Assembly: GCA_017427525.1 (NCBI GenBank)
Contig: JAFRSP010000031.1
Coordinates: 1 to 32,317, forward strand
DNA: 32,317 bases
Source of the DNA: Clostridia bacterium
GTDB lineage: Bacteria > Bacillota > Clostridia > Oscillospirales > Feifaniaceae
Direction: 5' to 3'
The stretch's first letter is position 1. Each line of letters opens with the position of its first letter. Shown here piece by piece: positions 8,823 to 16,528 of this stretch. The translations under genes and the position numbers were made by a program. The notes beneath the pieces were generated by a model. That model had not been told where the DNA came from. It did no database searches and was given only the letters and a program-made list of their open reading frames with translations.

Positions 8823-9302
8823 TCATTCCCAAGTCATTCCTTTATCCGTGATATGCTCCGGCTCGACCTCGACGATACAGACCCTCTCCCGGGAGATTGT
8901 GATCTCCCGCTCGCCCTCTTCCGGATAATCGGGCGACAGCTCGCGATTGAAGCAACGCAGCGCATGGCGGCGGCGCGCATCGTCTTCCACGATGCGCGCG
9001 CGTCCGAAGACGATCACACTGCGAAAGTGGGTGTTGAACTCCTGCTGCACCACCTTGTCCTGCCCCACTACGCAGAAGGAAACCTTGTCGCAGCGGCGGA
9101 TCGCGTCCAGCTTGTTCCCCACTTTTGCACAGTGGAAGTAAATCCGCCCGTTCTCTTCGTCGTACACATAGTTGATCGGCACGGTATAGGGGTAGCCATC
9201 ATCCCCAAGCACGGCGAGCACACCGGAGGGGCAGAGTTGTAACAGCTCCAGCGTTTCCTGCTCGGAAAGCGCCTTGTCATTCCTTCTCATGGGTCGAAAC
9301 AT
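8823..9302 (-). CDS. Pyridoxamine 5'-phosphate oxidase-fold flavoprotein (NimA-like)
   Basis: A 159-residue protein with the split-barrel fold of PNPOx-like flavoproteins, close in pattern to the NimA/5-nitroimidazole-resistance group: MRRNDKALSEQE, then GVLAVLGDDGYPYTVPINYVYD (two strands), then IYFHCAKVGNKLDAI, and KVSFCVVGQDK. Members bind FMN or heme and reduce small molecules, but the substrate is not known here. The ATG at 9302 is chosen because AAGGAG lies 7 bases upstream; an in-frame ATG at 9320 would place that site inside the gene. It is divergent from the dCMP deaminase, with 265 bases between them. That gap is AT-rich and holds only weak promoter-like boxes. Confidence 0.85.
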   Translation of the reverse strand: MFRPMRRNDKALSEQETLELLQLCPSGVLAVLGDDGYPYTVPINYVYDEENGRIYFHCAKVGNKLDAIRRCDKVSFCVVGQDKVVQQEFNTHFRSVIVFGRARIVEDDARRRHALRCFNRELSPDYPEEGEREITISRERVCIVEVEPEHITDKGMTWE

Positions 9303-9567
9303 GTCGGTTCTCCTTTCCATGCAATCGGCGGGATCCTGCCTGCATCATATGTCAGTGATTTTTCCCCAGAACACCACCATCCTGCACAGCGGGAAAGACG
9401 CTTTTCAAAAAATGCCCCTTGTTTTTTCCGAACGCTTTCGCTAATATGATAGTGTGGCAATTTATGTTTCTTGCAAAATTCTACATTTTTGGAAATCTGA
9501 TATAAAAACTCAATGAATCGTCTGTTTTTTGTCGGAAAAACCCGCGAAAACACCGTGGAGGAGCCTC

Positions 9568-10050
9568 ATGAGAGTTGACAAGGAAAACTATTATCTCGAC
9601 ATTGCCGAAACCGTTTTGGAGCGCGGAACCTGCTTAAGACGCAACTACGGCGCGATTATCGTCAAGAACGACGAGATCGTTTCCACCGGGTATTCCGGGG
9701 CGCCGCGCGGCCGCCAGAACTGCATCAATTTAGGATACTGCCGAAGAGATGCGCTTCAGATCCCCTCCGGCGAGCGCTATGAGCTGTGCCGCTCGGTGCA
9801 TGCCGAGGCCAACGCCATCATCTCCGCCTCCCGCCGCGACATGTTGGGCGCGACGCTCTATTTGGCGGGCCGCGACATGAAATCGGGCTCCATCATCGAA
9901 TCGCCCTCTTCCTGCTCCATGTGCCGCCGCCTCATCATCAACGCTGGGATCAGCCGTGTTGTGACGAGGGGCGAAGGGCGAAACTATCAAATCACCAACG
10001 TGGAGGACTGGATCGTCAATGACGATTCTCTCCCTGAAAACCTGAAATAG
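9568..10050 (+). CDS. Deoxycytidylate (dCMP) deaminase family protein
   Basis: A 160-aa zinc deaminase of the dCMP/ComEB family, which converts dCMP to dUMP to feed thymidylate synthesis. The active site is HAEAN (His78, Glu80 as proton shuttle) and SCSMC (Cys116, Cys119). His78 and the two cysteines would hold zinc. The usual PC of the PCxxC motif is SC here. GYSGAPRGRQNC near residues 41-52 is the conserved loop of this family. The ATG at 9568 follows GGAGGAG; an upstream in-frame TTG is rejected. It runs in the same direction as trkA, 132 bases upstream, with no obvious terminator between, so the genes may be co-transcribed. Naming it comEB is not justified by context. Confidence 0.88.
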   Translation: MRVDKENYYLDIAETVLERGTCLRRNYGAIIVKNDEIVSTGYSGAPRGRQNCINLGYCRRDALQIPSGERYELCRSVHAEANAIISASRRDMLGATLYLAGRDMKSGSIIESPSSCSMCRRLIINAGISRVVTRGEGRNYQITNVEDWIVNDDSLPENLK

Positions 10051-10182
10051 AATTCGATCCTTTTTCCCTGCTTAAAAAATCCATCATGCGTCCGGAGCGT
10101 CCCATTCCGCAAGACGCAGGCAAAATCGCTGCGCTCTCTGCATCTTTCATTTTGGAAGCGCCCCGCAGTGAGGAGACACCAT

Positions 10183-11538
10183 ATGAATATTGTGATCGTT
10201 GGAGACGGAAAGGTCGGCCATGCGCTGGCCGAACAGCTCTCCTCGGAAGGCCACGACATCGTGGTGATCGACAACAGTCCCGACCGCCTGAAGAATTCTG
10301 ATACACGGCTCGACGTGATCGCCGTGCAGGGCAACGGAGTCAACTATTCCGTTCAGCTCGAGGCAGGCGTGCCCAAAGCCGATCTGCTGGTGGCCGCCAC
10401 CCCCTCGGACGAATGCAATATGCTCTGCTGCCTGGTTGCACACAAGCTGGGGGCAAAGCACACGATTGCAAGAGTTCGAAATCCGGAATATACCCAGCAA
10501 CTGGTGCTGCTGCGGGAAGACCTTGGCCTCTCGATGGCCGTCAATCCGGAGCTGGCCACCTCGAAGGAGATCTCCCGCATTCTGGCCTTTCCCTCCGCCA
10601 CAAAAATCGAAACCTTCTGCAAGGGCAGAGTGGAACTGTGCGAATTCACGATTCCCAAAAACAGTCCTCTGCACGGCTTGGTTCTCAGTTCACTTTATGG
10701 GAAATACCGTCTCAAAGTGCTGATCTGCACCGTGCAGCGCAACGGCAAGGTCTATATTCCGCAGGGCGACTTTATGCTGCAGGCCGGCGACCATATCGGC
10801 ATCACGGCCTCCCCTGCCGAGATCTCGGCCTTTTTCAAAGCGGTGGACTTAACCCGAGAAAAGGTGCGCAACGTCTTTTTGGTGGGCGGAAGCCGCATCG
10901 CATACTATCTCACCCGTCAGCTGCTTGATATGGGCATGCAGGTCACCCTGGTGGAGTGCAACCATCGGCGCTGCCTCGAGCTGTGCGAAAGCTTTCCGCG
11001 CGCCATCATCATTGAGGGCGACGGCAACGATCACGAGCTTCTGCTGGAAGAGGGCTTGGGAGAAGCGGACGCCTTTGTGGCGCTGACCGGGAACGACGAG
11101 GCAAACATCCTGCTCAGTATGTTTGCCTCTGTGACCGGCGTATCCAAAACGATTACCAAGATCAACCGATCCCCCCTGCTCAAGGTGACCGACCAGCTTC
11201 CCCTCGACAGCGTGGTCTCTCCCAAGTCGGTCGCGACCAACCACATCCTCCAGTATGTCCGCGCGCTCAACAATTCCCGCGGAAGCAATGTGGAAACCTT
11301 GCACCGCCTGCTCAACGACCAGGTGGAAGCCCTGGAATTCCTGGTTACGGAGAGCTTCGACCGGCATTCGATCCCCCTGAAATCTCTCCCGCTCGAGAAA
11401 GACCTTCTGGTTGCCAGTATCATTCGAAACGGAAAGGTCATTATTCCGGGCGGAAACGATACCATTGAGATCGGCGACAGCGTTGTGGTGGTCACAACCA
11501 GACCGTATATGAAGGATATCAAGGATATCTTCCGCTGA
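10183..11538 (+). CDS. trkA: Trk/Ktr potassium uptake regulatory subunit TrkA
   Basis: Peripheral NAD-binding subunit of a potassium channel, 451 aa, built as two tandem RCK units (RCK_N plus RCK_C twice), as in full-length TrkA. The first Rossmann motif is GDGKVGHALA at residues 7-16; the second half opens with VFLVGGSRIAYYL. Both RCK_C domains are visible around IPKNSPLHGL and SIPLKSLPL. It gates the TrkH pore in response to nucleotides. The ATG at 10183 has GAGGAG upstream; an in-frame GTG 15 bases earlier overlaps that site and is rejected. trkH follows 212 bases downstream. Confidence 0.95.
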   Translation: MNIVIVGDGKVGHALAEQLSSEGHDIVVIDNSPDRLKNSDTRLDVIAVQGNGVNYSVQLEAGVPKADLLVAATPSDECNMLCCLVAHKLGAKHTIARVRNPEYTQQLVLLREDLGLSMAVNPELATSKEISRILAFPSATKIETFCKGRVELCEFTIPKNSPLHGLVLSSLYGKYRLKVLICTVQRNGKVYIPQGDFMLQAGDHIGITASPAEISAFFKAVDLTREKVRNVFLVGGSRIAYYLTRQLLDMGMQVTLVECNHRRCLELCESFPRAIIIEGDGNDHELLLEEGLGEADAFVALTGNDEANILLSMFASVTGVSKTITKINRSPLLKVTDQLPLDSVVSPKSVATNHILQYVRALNNSRGSNVETLHRLLNDQVEALEFLVTESFDRHSIPLKSLPLEKDLLVASIIRNGKVIIPGGNDTIEIGDSVVVVTTRPYMKDIKDIFR

Positions 11539-11750
11539 TCGTTGCTTTTCCGCCTCTTGCCCGAATACAACGGCGGGCTGATCCATTCGGCGGAGAAAGC
11601 GCCGTTTTCAAGGACAAAAGCGGCTGTCCCGAAGGCAGCATCCAAAACCGGCGGGGTATCTCACTCCCCGCTGCGGCGTCTGTTTTCTTCCTCTGCTCTT
11701 GCGGGGGGACCGCTTTCCCCGACTTCATCCGTTCGGAGCGTGAACACGGT

Positions 11751-13196
11751 ATGAATTACGCGATTGTCTTTTATATGCTCGGCTTCATCTGCAACGTCGA
11801 GGCGCTGCTCATGCTGCTGCCGCTGACCGTCGGCATCTTCTACCATGAGCCGGTCGTGGAGACCTTTGTGATCCCCATTGTGTTGTTGCTGGCCGTCGGT
11901 ACGGTTTTGACCCGAAAGCGGCCCCAAAAGCAGCGCTTTTATGCACGGGAAGGCTTTTTCATCGTCTCTCTCTGCTGGATCGTGCTCTCTGCTTTCGGCG
12001 CCCTGCCTCTGCTGATGAGCGGGCAATGTCCCTCATTTATCGACTGTTTTTTTGAAACCGTATCCGGTTTCACAACCACCGGAGCCTCCATTCTTCCCAA
12101 TGTTGAGATCTTCAACAAATCCGTGCTGTTCTGGCGCTCCTTCACCCACTGGATCGGGGGGATGGGCGTGCTGGTTTTCGTGCTCACCGTGCTCCCTCTG
12201 GCGGGGCAGAGCTCGATCCACCTGATGCGGGCAGAATCGCCCGGACCGATCGTGGGCAAGCTGCTTCCCAAGCTGCGCTCCACCGCCATGCTGCTCTATG
12301 GCATCTACATGGGGCTGACGGCGCTTTTGGTTCTGCTTCTCTGCTTCGGCGGCATGTCGCTCTACGACAGCTTCATCTTTGCCTTCGGCACTGCGGGAAC
12401 CGGAGGATTCGCCAACTACGCGGCCAGTGTGGGTCACTTCAACAGCCCCTATATCACCTGGGTCATCACGGTTTTCATGGCGTTGTTCGGCATCAATTTC
12501 AACGTCTATTACCTGCTCTTGTTCGGCAAAGCCGCGCAGGCTTTTAAGAGCGAAGAGGTTCGCTGGTATCTCGGCATCATCGTGGCCGCAACTGCCCTTG
12601 TGACCTTCAACATCCGGCATCTGTATGACAGTCTTGGTCTTGCGCTGCGCCACGCGGCTTTTCAGGTTTCCGCCATCATCACAACCACCGGCTTCTCCAC
12701 AGCCGACTTTGTGCAGTGGCCGACCTTCTCCCGCTCGATTTTGCTGCTGCTCATGACGATCGGCGCCTGCGCCGGTTCCACCGGCGGCGGCATCAAAACC
12801 TCCCGCGTGGTAATCGGCGTTAAGGCGGCCGGCCAGTCGCTGCGCCGGCTGTTGCACCCCCGCACTGCCACCTGCGTCCGCCTGGAGGGCAATCGGGTGG
12901 AGGAAGAGACCATCTCCACCGTGGGCTCCTACCTGACACTTTATCTCATGATCGTCATCGTTTCGGTTCTGGTGGTAAGCCTGGAGGGATATGATTTTGA
13001 GACCACCTTCACGGCCGTGCTGACCTGCTTCAACAACGTCGGCCCCGGCATGTCTCTGGTCGGTCCCACCCAAAATTTCAGTTTCTTCTCTGGTCTATCC
13101 AAGCTGGTTCTCTCACTCGACATGCTCCTTGGACGACTTGAAATCTTCCCCATGCTGGTATTGCTTTCTCCCTCCATCTGGAAAAAGAGCCGATAA
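11751..13196 (+). CDS. trkH: Potassium uptake protein TrkH (pore subunit)
   Basis: Integral membrane cation channel, 481 aa, the partner of TrkA. All four pore-loop (selectivity filter) segments of the TrkH/KtrB superfamily are present: SGFTTTGAS, GTAGTGGFAN, ITTTGFSTADF and FNNVGPGMSLVGP. GGGIKTSRV follows the third pore, as in the gating-loop region of TrkH. The protein ends in the standard LEIF..LVLLSPSIW. The ATG at 11751 has only GGAG 12 bases upstream, so translation may be modest. The 212 bases before it hold a small GC-rich hairpin (11651-11671) but no gene. Confidence 0.95.
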   Translation: MNYAIVFYMLGFICNVEALLMLLPLTVGIFYHEPVVETFVIPIVLLLAVGTVLTRKRPQKQRFYAREGFFIVSLCWIVLSAFGALPLLMSGQCPSFIDCFFETVSGFTTTGASILPNVEIFNKSVLFWRSFTHWIGGMGVLVFVLTVLPLAGQSSIHLMRAESPGPIVGKLLPKLRSTAMLLYGIYMGLTALLVLLLCFGGMSLYDSFIFAFGTAGTGGFANYAASVGHFNSPYITWVITVFMALFGINFNVYYLLLFGKAAQAFKSEEVRWYLGIIVAATALVTFNIRHLYDSLGLALRHAAFQVSAIITTTGFSTADFVQWPTFSRSILLLLMTIGACAGSTGGGIKTSRVVIGVKAAGQSLRRLLHPRTATCVRLEGNRVEEETISTVGSYLTLYLMIVIVSVLVVSLEGYDFETTFTAVLTCFNNVGPGMSLVGPTQNFSFFSGLSKLVLSLDMLLGRLEIFPMLVLLSPSIWKKSR

Positions 13197-13210
13197 TCCA
13201 TCTGTCAAAC

Positions 13211-13287
13211 AGAAGCATATCTTTCCGGAAAACGGGCCATTCTTCTTTATTATCCACCGTTTTTTGAAAGGATGTGCTTCTATTTTT
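13211..13287 (+). terminator. Probable trkH terminator
   Basis: A long imperfect stem: AGAAGCA (13211-13217) pairs with TGCTTCT (13275-13281), extended by TCTTTC/GAAAGG, enclosing an AAAACGG/CCGTTTT stem. The outer stem is followed by ATTTTTG. Confidence 0.5.
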
Positions 13288-13326
13288 GTGGAATTCTACA
13301 TAAAATCATAATTTTTCAAAAACCAC

Positions 13327-13355
13327 TGGACAAATGCAAACAGGTCTGTTATACT
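13327..13355 (+). promoter_or_regulatory. Promoter of the lysine-riboswitch transcript
   Basis: TGGACA (13327-13332), 17 bases, TATACT (13350-13355). The expected start near 13362 falls exactly at the 5' end of the riboswitch P1 helix. Confidence 0.75.
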
Positions 13356-13363
13356 CGACTCAC

Positions 13364-13549
13364 GAAGTTGATAGAGGTTGCAGTGAGATGAGTAACCGGG
13401 GGAGCAGACATGCGATGAAGCCGGTGAAAGGGGTAACTGCCGAAGGGGAGCACAGGTATGTGCTCCTGCTGGGCTTAATGTGAAAATCATTAAGACTCCT
13501 GCGGAAGGGTGTCCGTCTCTTCCGCAGAGGCGCTATCGATGGGAACTTC
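13364..13549 (+). ncRNA. Lysine riboswitch (L-box) leader of the amidohydrolase gene
   Basis: The leader carries the conserved elements of the lysine riboswitch in order: GATAGAGGTTGCAG (13370-13383), GATGAGTAACC, CGGTGAAAGGGG followed by CTGCCGAAG (13437-13445), a P4 hairpin (GGAGCACA/TGTGCTCC, 13447-13466), GCTGGG (13468-13473) and a P5 hairpin (CTTAATG/CATTAAG, 13474-13494). P1 forms between GAAGTTGATAG (13364-13374) and CTATC plus AACTTC (13533-13537, 13544-13549), with a 6-base bulge. An extra 9-bp hairpin (13499-13507/13519-13527) sits between P5 and the 3' strand of P1, where the standard fold has none. A terminator follows at 13603-13635 and only then the gene start, so control is at transcription termination. 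The class is recognised from memory of its consensus; a covariance search with RF00168 would settle it. Confidence 0.82.
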
Positions 13550-13565
13550 CACCTGTTGAAAGTCT

Positions 13566-13585
13566 GCGCATGTTTTGTCATGCGC
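13566..13585 (+). other. Hairpin between riboswitch and terminator
   Basis: GCGCATG and CATGCGC with a 6-base loop: a perfect 7-bp stem in the expression platform, with no U-tract. It may act as a spacer or pause site while the aptamer folds. Confidence 0.5.
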
Positions 13586-13602
13586 GGCTTCGTTGTGTTG
13601 TG

Positions 13603-13635
13603 AAGGTTGCATCGAAGGCGATGCAACCTTTTTTT
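13603..13635 (+). terminator. Riboswitch-controlled intrinsic terminator
   Basis: A 12-bp perfect stem (AAGGTTGCATCG and complement, loop AAGG) followed by T7. It lies between the lysine aptamer and the gene start at 13689. Its 5' arm can instead pair with 13537-13549, the 3' strand of P1, which gives a simple antiterminator. Confidence 0.92.
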
Positions 13636-13688
13636 GTTGCATCGCCGTGAGCCATATTAACTCAAAAACAACAAAGAAGGAGTTTATT

Positions 13689-15284
13689 ATGGACAGAGTA
13701 TTTTTCAACGGAAAGGTCTATGTGGAAAGAGACCGCTTTGAAGAGGCCATCCTGGTGCGCGGCGATCGAATTGCACTGGTCGGGAAAAACGACGAAGTGC
13801 TTGCTGCCGCCGGCGACTGTGAGCGGGTCGACCTTGAAGGCCGCACCGTGATCCCCGGCCTCAACGACAGCCATCTTCACCTCCAGATGCTGGGGAAAAG
13901 CCTCAATGAGGTTCAGCTGTATGGCTGCACCTCCCTTGCAGAGGTCATCCGCCGCGGCAAAGAATTCCTGGCTACGCATCCCCTCAAAGACGGTGCACCC
14001 TTGACAGGCTTTGGTTGGAATCAGGACTATTTTACGGACGAAGTTCGGATGCCCAACCGCTATGATCTCGATCAGATCACCACCGACCGACCGGTCATTT
14101 TCTCCCGCGCATGCGGCCACGCCATCTCAGCAAACAGCTATGCGATCGAGCATATCGGCCTCACTGCCGACAGCGCACAGCCCGAGGGCGGCGAGTTCGG
14201 TATCACCGATGGCGAGCCGAACGGCCTTTTCTTCGAGCACGCCTCCAGTCTTCTTGATCCTCTGCGCGTTCCCGTGACGCCTGAGCTTCTTGCCACACAG
14301 CTCAAGTCCGGAATGGATTATGCCGCTTCCATGGGTCTCACCACCGTTCAGAGCAACGATCTGAGCGAGAGCAATTACCTCAAGTATCTCGCCGCGTTTG
14401 ACATTCTTCGCGCGAAGGACGCCATCACCTGCCGCTACTGGTCGCAGTGCAGCTTCACCACGGCCGAAAACCTGATCGGCTTCTTCAGCGAGGGCTTCAA
14501 GCGCGGAAGCGGAGACAATCTGGTACAGTTCGGTTCCGTAAAGCTGTTCATCGACGGTTCTCTCGGCGCCCGTACCGCCCTGCTGCGCGGACCCTATGCC
14601 GACGATCCGAATGCCCTCGGCATCAAGACGCTGGCCGATGACGTGTTTGACGACATCGTGCGCATCAGCGATGAGCACAACTGCACGGTCGTGACCCACT
14701 GCATCGGCGACGGCGCCGTGGAAAACTGCATCAACAGCTATGCCAAGGTGATCAAGGACGGCACCAATCCCAACCGCCACGGCATCGTGCACTGCCAGAT
14801 CACCGATGTCCCGCTGCTGGAGCGTATGCAGAAGCTCAATATCTGCGCCCTGGTGCAGCCCATCTTCATCCACTACGACATGCATGTGGTTCGTCAGCGG
14901 GTGGGCGATGCGCTGGCCGATACCTCCTATGCTTTCGGCACGCTGGGCCGCATGGGTGTTCCCGTCTCCTACGGCACCGACTGCCCCGTGGAAGACCTCA
15001 ACCCCTACGACAACATCTACTGCGCCGTGACCCGCAGAGATCTGAACGGCGGCGAGATCTATCTCGAGAAGGAGTGTGTGGATCGCTTCACCGCGATCGA
15101 CAATTACACTGTCGGCAGCGCCTACACCTGCTTCGATGAAAACGGCCGCGGCCGCATCAAGGAAGGCTTCCTGGCCGACTTCGTTGTGCTCGACGCCGAT
15201 ATCTTCACTGTTCCCGAAGATCAGATCCGTGCGATTCGCCCCGTTGCAACCTATCTGGGCGGCCGCGTCGCCTATCAGCGCTAA
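13689..15284 (+). CDS. YtcJ-type metal-dependent amidohydrolase under lysine-riboswitch control
   Basis: A 531-aa member of the amidohydrolase superfamily, amidohydrolase_3/YtcJ branch (which includes N-substituted formamide deformylase). Metal-site features are DSHLHL (His62, His64), VKLFIDGSLGAR (Lys285), THCIGDGA (His337), VHCQITD (His368) and SYGTDCPVE (Asp431), so the enzyme looks catalytically intact. No signal peptide or membrane segment, so it should be cytoplasmic. The ATG at 13689 follows AAGAAGGAG. An in-frame extension back to 13575 runs through the terminator and is rejected. The gene is monocistronic: a terminator follows at 15347. The substrate is unknown. The upstream lysine riboswitch suggests a product that is lysine or feeds lysine, for example an N-acyl or N-formyl lysine, but this is inference. 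Confidence 0.9.
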   Translation: MDRVFFNGKVYVERDRFEEAILVRGDRIALVGKNDEVLAAAGDCERVDLEGRTVIPGLNDSHLHLQMLGKSLNEVQLYGCTSLAEVIRRGKEFLATHPLKDGAPLTGFGWNQDYFTDEVRMPNRYDLDQITTDRPVIFSRACGHAISANSYAIEHIGLTADSAQPEGGEFGITDGEPNGLFFEHASSLLDPLRVPVTPELLATQLKSGMDYAASMGLTTVQSNDLSESNYLKYLAAFDILRAKDAITCRYWSQCSFTTAENLIGFFSEGFKRGSGDNLVQFGSVKLFIDGSLGARTALLRGPYADDPNALGIKTLADDVFDDIVRISDEHNCTVVTHCIGDGAVENCINSYAKVIKDGTNPNRHGIVHCQITDVPLLERMQKLNICALVQPIFIHYDMHVVRQRVGDALADTSYAFGTLGRMGVPVSYGTDCPVEDLNPYDNIYCAVTRRDLNGGEIYLEKECVDRFTAIDNYTVGSAYTCFDENGRGRIKEGFLADFVVLDADIFTVPEDQIRAIRPVATYLGGRVAYQR

Positions 15285-15346
15285 ATCTTCCCGCTTTGTG
15301 CGATGAACTTCAAGCATTCTTTCCTTACGCTTTTATTATCTTATAG

Positions 15347-15393
15347 AAGAGAAGATGCCGCCTTGCCAAGTGAGGCGGCATCTTCTCTTTTCT
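15347..15393 (+). terminator. Amidohydrolase terminator
   Basis: A 16-bp stem (AAGAGAAGATGCCGCC and its complement, 11-base loop) followed by TTCTCT. The 385-base gap to 15669 holds this element, a second terminator at 15553 and no gene. Confidence 0.85.
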
Positions 15394-15552
15394 CTACGAC
15401 CCCAGTTCGCCTCACGCTTCAGCGACAGGACTTCTGTCTGGCCCTCGTCCGATGGACAAGCGGCTGACATCGGTCGGCGGCGAGAACCGCCCTTCGTGCC
15501 CCGCGCGGGAACGAGCATATCTGCACCGGCGGCACAGGCATTCGTTATGCAA

Positions 15553-15588
15553 AAAAAGCAGGATTGCGCATCCGCAATCCTGCTTTTT
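15553..15588. terminator. Bidirectional terminator downstream of the flavoprotein gene
   Basis: A 16-bp stem: AAAAAGCAGGATTGCG and its complement around CATC. It has A/T tracts on both sides, T5 plus CTTTT on the plus strand and T7 on the minus strand, so it can end transcripts from either side. It is the likely end of the minus-strand gene at 15670-16296. Confidence 0.85.
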
Positions 15589-15669
15589 CTTTTGAGCCAA
15601 ACCGGCGCTGCACGAACAGGCCCGTTTCCTCCTATTCCTCTGCAGAAAAGCTCTGTCCCGATTTGGGAA

Positions 15670-16296
15670 CTACCGAATGAAATTGGTGAATATCCTCTTT
15701 TCCTGTGCCGGAGGCTCCACGCCATGTTCCTTGGCCGTTTGAATGCAGCGGAGCAGCCACGCCATATTTGCCCCCAGCGTGCGCATGACCTGAAGACCCT
15801 CTTTGTCCTGTGCGACCTGCTCGGCATTCGAGCCGTGCACCATATTCCAATAGCAGGAACTGACCAGCGGCATCTGGGAGATCGTGATATATTTGGTAAG
15901 CACATCCAGGCTGGCAGTGGTTCCCGCACGGCGTGCGGAAACCACGCAGGCACCCGGCTTGTGAGCAAAGGCCTCCGATCCTGCATAGAACATGCGGTCC
16001 AAAAACGAGAGCATCGCCCCTGCAGGAGAAGCATAGTGCACCGGCGAGCCGATCACAAGTCCGTCGGCCTGTTCCATCTTTTCGATGGCTTCATTGACTC
16101 TATCCTCATCTCCGAACACGCACCGTCCGGTCTGCGAGCAGCCTCCACAGGCCATGCAGCCGCGCACGTCTCCGCTTCCGATCTGCAGGATCTCGGTTTC
16201 GATCCCCTCTTTTTCCAGCGCGCTGGCCACCTCTGCCAGTGCCGTATAGGTACAACCTTTTTCATGAGGACTTCCATTGATGAGAAGCACCTTCAT
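15670..16296 (-). CDS. Iron-sulfur flavoprotein-like NAD(P)H-dependent FMN reductase
   Basis: A 208-residue flavodoxin-fold protein. The FMN phosphate loop is INGSPHEKGCT (residues 6-16). A compact cysteine motif C-x2-C-x2-C-x5-C (Cys47, 50, 53, 59) matches that of the archaeal and clostridial iron-sulfur flavoprotein (Isf) family, which carries one 4Fe-4S cluster next to FMN. SPVHYASPAGAM is the conserved flavin-contact strand of the family. These enzymes pass electrons to oxygen, peroxide or quinones. The ATG at 16296 follows AAAGGAGGAG; the longer in-frame extension lacks a ribosome site. It has its own promoter (16367-16395) and is divergent from the FAD-Rieske oxidoreductase, 232 bases away. 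Confidence 0.88.
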   Translation of the reverse strand: MKVLLINGSPHEKGCTYTALAEVASALEKEGIETEILQIGSGDVRGCMACGGCSQTGRCVFGDEDRVNEAIEKMEQADGLVIGSPVHYASPAGAMLSFLDRMFYAGSEAFAHKPGACVVSARRAGTTASLDVLTKYITISQMPLVSSCYWNMVHGSNAEQVAQDKEGLQVMRTLGANMAWLLRCIQTAKEHGVEPPAQEKRIFTNFIR

Positions 16297-16366
16297 TTTT
16301 CTCTCCTCCTTTTTCAATCGCTCTGCCTGGCAAGCTGCGGCATACCAGGCGAATTCTGATGGCAAC

Positions 16367-16395
16367 AGTATAGCATGCCGCGCCAAAAATCTCAA
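16367..16395 (-). promoter_or_regulatory. Promoter of the iron-sulfur flavoprotein gene
   Basis: On the minus strand TTGAGA (16390-16395), 17 bases, TATACT (16367-16372), with an expected start near 16360, about 65 bases before the ATG. Confidence 0.7.
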
Positions 16396-16419
16396 TCCTA
16401 TGGCATATTGCAGCGTTTT

Positions 16420-16439
16420 TTTGAAACACTACTTTCAAA
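16420..16439. promoter_or_regulatory. Inverted repeat between divergent redox genes
   Basis: TTTGAAA, 6 bases (CACTAC), TTTCAAA: a perfect 7-bp dyad between the two divergent redox genes, 25 bases from the flavoprotein promoter. It may be an operator for a shared regulator. No plus-strand promoter is obvious nearby. Confidence 0.4.
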
Positions 16440-16528
16440 ACAGGGGCTTCTCTTGGGAAACGCATTTGCAGCGTGTCTCTCTTTCCTTCTGCACCCGAGA
16501 GATGGGTCTTCTTCATGGAGGAACACAC

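Noticed and set aside
14127-15317. Minus-strand reading frame (396 codons) opposite the amidohydrolase
   Set aside because: Shadow of a gene with intact catalytic motifs; the frame has no recognisable domain.
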